Shown piece after piece: positions 7,007 through 10,413 of a DNA stretch of 10,413 nt (its first letter is position 1; each line of letters begins with the position of its first letter). The notes below the pieces were generated by a model. That model had not been told where the DNA came from. It did no database searches and saw only the letters and a list, made by a program, of their open reading frames with translations. The stretch is from Hyphomicrobiales bacterium (GTDB lineage Bacteria; Pseudomonadota; Alphaproteobacteria; Rhizobiales; S144-23), in the NCBI GenBank assembly GCA_015494375.1, contig WGBL01000413.1, positions 1 to 10,413 of the forward strand, given 5' to 3'. The translations under genes and the position numbers were made by a program.

Positions 7007-7462
7007 TCAGACGATCCCGGCAAGACCCGGAATCGCCCGCACAACCCTGTCGACGAGATCGTCGCCCGCCTCTGCCCGCGCAAACCCGAGCACCTCTCGC
7101 CCAACGCTCTGGGCCTGGCCGGCATTAAGGCCGATGGCCTGAAACCTGGTGAGGGCCGATGCCAAAGGGTTCGCATCCCCCAAAGGGCTCGCATCCCCCA
7201 AAGGGCTCGCACTCCCCAAGGCGTCGAGCGCGCCTCCCAAAAGACCGCCGCCAATGCCGCTTGTCTCCTCCGCGCGCTGAGCGCCCCCAACGTCGACCCG
7301 TGCGAGCAACGCCTCCGCGCCTGGCAGCGCAGCAAGAAGGGCTCCGCTCTCATCGGCAGGACCATGCGATTTCACAAGATCGAGCACGATCGCAACGGCC
7401 TTCTCGGCGACCGTTTCCTCGAGGCCGAGCGAGGCGGCCACTTTGTCAATCAGCTCCTTCAT
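7007..7462 (-). CDS. DUF2267-like small protein
   Basis: The 151-residue protein begins MKELIDKVAASLGLEETVAEKAVAIVLDLV and contains GPADESGALLAALPGAEALL (34-53), then a Gly/Ala-rich linker. It ends with a QSVGREVLGFARAEAGDDLVDRVVRAIPGLAGIV segment. This layout resembles DUF2267-type proteins of alphaproteobacteria: an N-terminal helical part, a glycine-rich linker and a C-terminal helical part. Function is unknown, and there is no signal peptide or clear membrane segment. The linker contains a six-residue repeat around SPLGDA (about residues 83-101), encoded by an 18-base DNA triplication. The ATG at 7462 follows GAGGAG by five bases. It probably forms a two-gene unit with the DUF4332 gene. 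Family assignment is from remembered patterns; DUF2780-like is the main alternative. Confidence 0.75.
   Translation of the reverse strand: MKELIDKVAASLGLEETVAEKAVAIVLDLVKSHGPADESGALLAALPGAEALLARVDVGGAQRAEETSGIGGGLLGGALDALGSASPLGDASPLGDANPLASALTRFQAIGLNAGQAQSVGREVLGFARAEAGDDLVDRVVRAIPGLAGIV
7162..7221. repeat. In-frame 18-bp repeat inside the DUF2267-like gene
   Basis: Three units, CCAAAGGGTTCGCATCCC (7162), CCAAAGGGCTCGCATCCC (7180) and CCAAAGGGCTCGCACTCC (7198), are followed by a partial CCAAGG (7216-7221). The length is a multiple of three, so copy-number change would add or remove six residues of the linker (SPLGDA-like) without a frameshift. Confidence 0.95.
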
Positions 7463-7599
7463 GACAACTCCTCGTCAACGCGGCCCGGTATCCTCATCAG
7501 GGGCACCCGACGTCTTGTAGGCGACACCGCTCGGCAACTCCTCGCCGACGCCGCCCTTGTCTCCTCACCAACGCCGCGCGACATCTCCTTGTCAACGCC
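7463..7599 (-). repeat. Four dispersed copies of an RBS-like cassette upstream of the DUF2267-like gene
   Basis: On the minus strand, a sequence close to GGCGTTGRYRAGGAG, followed by WTGTC or similar, occurs at 7580-7599, 7558-7575, 7534-7552 and 7463-7481. The copy nearest the gene supplies its actual GAGGAG ribosome binding site. Spacing is irregular (about 22, 24 and 71 bases), so this is not a simple tandem array. Confidence 0.75.
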
Positions 7600-7845
7600 G
7601 ATTAACGACACCTCATCATGTCGCCTCCGGCCTGTCCGAAGAAACCTCCGATCGTGCGAATCCTAATTGCTTCGGATACTCAGGTGTTGACACGTTGACA
7701 AGCCATGTTTGCAAAAAGGTGTGCACCGTCTAAAGGATAGCACGCCAGAAGAGTTGTGCTCGAGCAGCGCGGCGTTGCGCGGCGCCCGGGCCTTGCGCGG
7801 TTCGCGCCGTCGGGAAGAATAATCGATGGGGGAGCGAGAACGATC
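7463..7845. other. Divergent intergenic region, DUF2267-like gene / DUF853 gene
   Basis: This 383-base region separates two divergent genes and should hold both promoters. Besides the RBS-like cassettes it has two TTGACA hexamers nine bases apart (7686-7691 and 7695-7700, plus strand). Neither has a good -10 at 17 bases. A small inverted repeat, GGTG-TG-CACC, lies near 7720. A 41-codon minus-strand frame (7459-7584) overlaps the DUF2267-like start codon and is discussed as a finding. No gene is firmly supported. Confidence 0.6.
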
Positions 7846-9435
7846 ATGAGTGAGGAGCAATCGGTCTATATCGGCACCAGCACCAAGAAGGAGTACCTTG
7901 CGCTCAAACTCGCCAACCGCCATGGCCTCATCACGGGTGCGACCGGCACCGGCAAGACTGTCTCTCTGCAAATCCTCGCCGAGGGCTTCTCCGATCACGG
8001 GGTGCCCGTCTTCTGCGCCGATGTGAAAAGCGACCTTTCGGGCATCGCCATGAAGGGCGAGCCCAAGGACTTTCTGGAAAAGCGCGCCAAGAAGATCGGT
8101 TATGACGACTATCGCTACGACTCGTTCCCGACCATCTTCTGGGACCTCTTCGGCGAGCAGGGCCATCCCATTCGCACCACCGTCGAGGAGATGGGGCCGC
8201 TGCTGCTCGCGCGCCTGCTCGACCTCAACGAGACCCAGGAGGGCGTGCTCAGCATCGCCTTTCGCGTCGCCGAGGACGAGGAGATGCCGCTCCTCGATTT
8301 CAAGGACTTGCGCGCGATCCTGCTCAACGTCGGCGAGCGGCGCAAGGAGCTCGGTCTTGAGTACGGCAACATCTCGGCCGCCTCGATCGGCTCCATTCAG
8401 CGCCGGCTGCTGGTGCTCGAGGAGCAGGGCGGTGAGCATTTCTTCGGCGAGCCCGCGCTCGACATCCGCGACTTCATGCGCACGACCCGCGACGGGCGGG
8501 GTTATATCAATGTGCTGGCCGCCGACAGGCTCATGCAGTCGCCACGCCTCTATGCGACCTTCCTCTTGTGGCTTATGTCCGAGCTGTTTGAGGAGCTGCC
8601 CGAGGTGGGGGATCCGAAAAAGCCCAAGCTTGTCTTCTTTTTCGATGAGGCGCATCTCCTTTTTGACGATGCCCCTAAGGCGCTCATGCAAAAGGTGGAG
8701 CAGGTGGTGCGGCTCATTCGCTCGAAGGGCGTCGGCGTCTATTTTGTCACGCAAAACCCGCTCGATGTTCCCGACACGGTCTCGAGCCAGCTCGGCAACC
8801 GCATCCAGCATGCGCTGCGCGCCTTCACCCCGCGCGAGCAGCGCGCCATCAAGGCGGCTGCCGAGACCTTCCGCCCCAACCCGGAGCTCGACACCGAGCG
8901 GGTGATCATGGAGCTCGGCGTGGGCGAAGCGCTTGTCTCGACACTCGAGGACAAGGGCACGCCGTCGATGGTCCAGCGCACACTCATCCGCCCGCCGTCG
9001 TCGCGGCTCGGGCCTGCGACCGACAACGAGCGGCGCGAGGTCATCAACGAGAGCCCGCTCCTCGGCCAGTACGAGAAGACCATCGATCGCGAATCCGCCT
9101 ATGAACTGCTCAAGAAGCGTGCCAAGGAGATCGAGGCGCGTCGGGCGGCGCACGATGGCACCATCAGCGGTCGGCGCGACCTCGAATACGAGGAGCATGG
9201 CGAGTTCCGGGTGCCGCCGCCACGGGGCAGCTCGCGCGGGCGCGCCCGGCGTGGGGGTGGGCGCGGGAGCGCGCGATCCTCGTCCTCGCGTCGTCAGACG
9301 GCGGGGGAGGCCTTCACCAAGTCGCTCCTGCGCTCGCTCGGCACGGCCATCGGTGGCGCTATCGGGGCGATGCTCGGCGGTCGTCGCAGACGCCGTCGGC
9401 GTCGCTACACGCGCCGGCGCCGCCGTCGGTACTGA
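7846..9435 (+). CDS. HerA-like DUF853 ATPase with an arginine-rich C-terminus
   Basis: The 529-residue protein belongs to the DUF853 branch (E. coli YjgR type) of the HerA/FtsK ATPase superfamily. These are presumed DNA or nucleic-acid translocases of unsettled role. Walker A is GATGTGKT (31-38), with Lys37 and Thr38. [15 protein letters not shown], just after it, is a family hallmark. Walker B is [12 protein letters not shown] with Asp267-Glu268. A sensor/arginine-finger region follows in [22 protein letters not shown]. The C-terminus (about 460-529) is low complexity: Arg/Gly/Ser-rich, then a hydrophobic [16 protein letters not shown] segment, then fourteen arginines in the last 17 residues. 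The ATG at 7846 gives the usual short N-terminus; an in-frame start at 7756 would add 30 residues unlike the family. GGGGGAG (7828-7834) is the likely ribosome binding site. It is convergent with the metal-transporter gene. Confidence 0.92.
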   Translation: MSEEQSVYIGTSTKKEYLALKLANRHGLITGATGTGKTVSLQILAEGFSDHGVPVFCADVKSDLSGIAMKGEPKDFLEKRAKKIGYDDYRYDSFPTIFWDLFGEQGHPIRTTVEEMGPLLLARLLDLNETQEGVLSIAFRVAEDEEMPLLDFKDLRAILLNVGERRKELGLEYGNISAASIGSIQRRLLVLEEQGGEHFFGEPALDIRDFMRTTRDGRGYINVLAADRLMQSPRLYATFLLWLMSELFEELPEVGDPKKPKLVFFFDEAHLLFDDAPKALMQKVEQVVRLIRSKGVGVYFVTQNPLDVPDTVSSQLGNRIQHALRAFTPREQRAIKAAAETFRPNPELDTERVIMELGVGEALVSTLEDKGTPSMVQRTLIRPPSSRLGPATDNERREVINESPLLGQYEKTIDRESAYELLKKRAKEIEARRAAHDGTISGRRDLEYEEHGEFRVPPPRGSSRGRARRGGGRGSARSSSSRRQTAGEAFTKSLLRSLGTAIGGAIGAMLGGRRRRRRRRYTRRRRRRY

Positions 9436-9455
9436 GCGGCACCGGACCCCCTGGG

Positions 9456-9531
9456 CCTGGCCGTGCTGGCCACCGCTTGCCAGGCCCGCTAGACTTGGCC
9501 GTGCTCGCCGCCGCCGGCCGGGCCCGCTGGG
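9456..9531. repeat. Imperfect 38-bp direct repeat between convergent genes
   Basis: Positions 9456-9493 and 9494-9531 align without gaps over 38 bases with about eight mismatches; the shared core includes TTGGCCGTGCT/CTGGCCGTGCT and GGCCCGCT. The first copy overlaps an inverted repeat, GCCTGGC (9455-9461) / GCCAGGC (9479-9485), which has a 17-base loop and no T run, so it is at best a weak terminator. The gap between the stops is 146 bases. Confidence 0.75.
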
Positions 9532-9581
9532 GGTGCTGAACACCAGAGGCCGGCTGGCCCTGGCCGGGGCGGGCGCGCGGC

Positions 9582-10274
9582 TCAACCGAGCACCGTGGTC
9601 CCGAAGAGGCGGCCGACGAGCGCCGTAGCGGCCATGGCGAGTGCCCCCCAAAAGGCCACCCGCACCGCGCCGCGGACCATGTTGGCGCCGCCCGTCCGCG
9701 CCGAGATGGCACCGAGCAGCGCCAGGAAAACCAGAGTCGCCGCCGAGACCGCCGGAATGATGGCCGAGACCGGCAATAGGGCGGCCGTGAGAAGCGGCAT
9801 GGCGGCACCGGCGGCAAACGAGGCGGCCGAGGCGAACGCCGCCTGCAGCGGTCGGGCACTGGCGATCTCGGTAATCCCGAGCTCGTCGCGGGCGTGTGCC
9901 CCGAGTGCATCATGGGCCATGAGCTGGTCGGCCACTTCTTTGGCAAGCTCCGGCGTGAGCCCACGCTTGACATAGATTTGTGCAAGCTCGGCGCGCTCGT
10001 AAGTGTCGTTCTCGGCCAGCGCCTGGCGCTCGCGGTCGAGGTCGGCGTGCTCTGTGTCGGCTTGGGAGCTCACCGAGACATATTCGCCCGCCGCCATTGA
10101 CATGGCGCCCGCCACAAGCCCCGCGACTCCCGCAAGCAGAATGTCGGGCCGGGCGGCCTGGGCCGCCGCCACACCGATAACAAGGCTTGCCGTCGAGACG
10201 ATGCCATCGTTGGCGCCGAGAACCGCCGCCCGCAGCCAGCCGATGCGATGGACGAAATGCTCTTCTGGTCGCAT
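9582..10274 (-). CDS. VIT1/CCC1-family Fe2+/Mn2+ transporter
   Basis: The 230-residue membrane protein belongs to the VIT (vacuolar iron transporter/CCC1) family, which moves Fe2+ or Mn2+ out of the cytoplasm, usually in exchange for H+. The first helix carries the signature LGANDGIVSTASLVIGVAAA (19-38), with the metal-pathway Asp23. The second helix has AGAMSMAAGEYVSVSSQAD (55-73), with its Met residues and Glu64. A charged cytoplasmic stretch follows (about 74-135), in the position of the metal-binding helices. Three more hydrophobic helices lie at roughly 145-165, 169-192 and 203-222, giving five membrane segments. The ATG at 10274 is preceded by GGGAG about ten bases away. Whether iron or manganese is preferred cannot be read from the sequence. 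Confidence 0.94.
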   Translation of the reverse strand: MRPEEHFVHRIGWLRAAVLGANDGIVSTASLVIGVAAAQAARPDILLAGVAGLVAGAMSMAAGEYVSVSSQADTEHADLDRERQALAENDTYERAELAQIYVKRGLTPELAKEVADQLMAHDALGAHARDELGITEIASARPLQAAFASAASFAAGAAMPLLTAALLPVSAIIPAVSAATLVFLALLGAISARTGGANMVRGAVRVAFWGALAMAATALVGRLFGTTVLG

Positions 10275-10413
10275 GGGGTCGCGCTCCCGCTTGGTAACGG
10301 ATCACAGAGGCAATTGGCGCGCGCGTAAAGAAGGCCGGCTTCGCCCTATGCGTTCGGCGCCGCTCTCCTGGCTGCCCGTGACATTGCCCTGGGATCGCGT
10401 GGGTGTTCTAGGA
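10275..10413. other. Upstream region of the transporter gene, right edge
   Basis: This 139-base stretch should contain the promoter of the transporter gene, but I see no convincing hexamers. On the plus strand a frame opens at an ATG at 10348 and stays open for 22 codons to the edge; its purine-rich AAGAAGG is about 15 bases away, too far for a good ribosome binding site. It could be the start of another gene, but the evidence is too thin to call it. Confidence 0.35.

Noticed and set aside
7686..7700. Two TTGACA hexamers as a promoter for the DUF853 gene
   Set aside because: Neither has a recognisable -10 hexamer 16-18 bases downstream (GGTGTG and TGCAAA are found), so no promoter is called.
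7663..9651. A 662-codon minus-strand open frame opposite the DUF853 gene
   Set aside because: It mirrors the DUF853 coding sequence, with an Arg/Pro-rich low-complexity start and no recognisable domain; the plus-strand gene has clear Walker motifs.

Overview
This window is a GC-rich chromosomal segment, most likely from an alphaproteobacterium. The clearest indicator is the left block, hslV divergent from hisB, then a DUF2628 membrane-protein gene, then hisH. I know this gene order from Rhizobiales and related alphaproteobacteria. A K+-independent H+-pyrophosphatase, a DUF4332 protein and a DUF2267 protein also fit that group. The genus cannot be fixed from the sequence alone. No tRNA, rRNA, CRISPR array, transposase or phage gene was seen.

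Layout. Positions 1-417 (minus) hold the 5' part of hslV, which continues off the left edge. Positions 785-3478 (plus) hold hisB, a DUF2628 gene, hisH and a double-domain CbiX/sirohydrochlorin-chelatase-like gene, probably co-transcribed. The hisA-hisF genes normally expected after hisH are absent. Positions 4022-6142 (plus) hold hppA, a membrane proton-pumping pyrophosphatase. Positions 6511-7462 (minus) hold two small genes, DUF2267 followed by DUF4332, ending at a strong hairpin terminator at 6390-6414. Positions 7846-9435 (plus) hold a HerA-like DUF853 ATPase with an arginine-rich C-terminus. Positions 9582-10274 (minus) hold a VIT1/CCC1-family metal transporter, convergent with the ATPase.

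How the genes work together. hisB and hisH act in histidine biosynthesis. HslV is the peptidase of the HslUV protease. The pyrophosphatase couples PPi hydrolysis to proton pumping, and PPi is released by reactions that include the early histidine steps. The remaining genes look like independent housekeeping or stress functions rather than one pathway.

The most unusual property is non-coding. Nearly every intergenic gap carries its own short tandem repeat of unrelated sequence: 8 bp x2 at hslV, 11 bp x6 before hisB, 8 bp x2-3 before DUF2628, 15 bp x3 before the chelatase gene, 7 bp x12 and 15 bp x3 before hppA, 18 bp x3 after hppA, four copies of an RBS-like cassette before DUF2267, and 38 bp x2 after the DUF853 gene. 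One 18 bp x3 array lies inside the DUF2267 coding sequence. Several arrays contain or abut the ribosome binding site of the next gene. I found no convincing new multi-gene defence or metabolic system; the repeat landscape is the observation most worth following.
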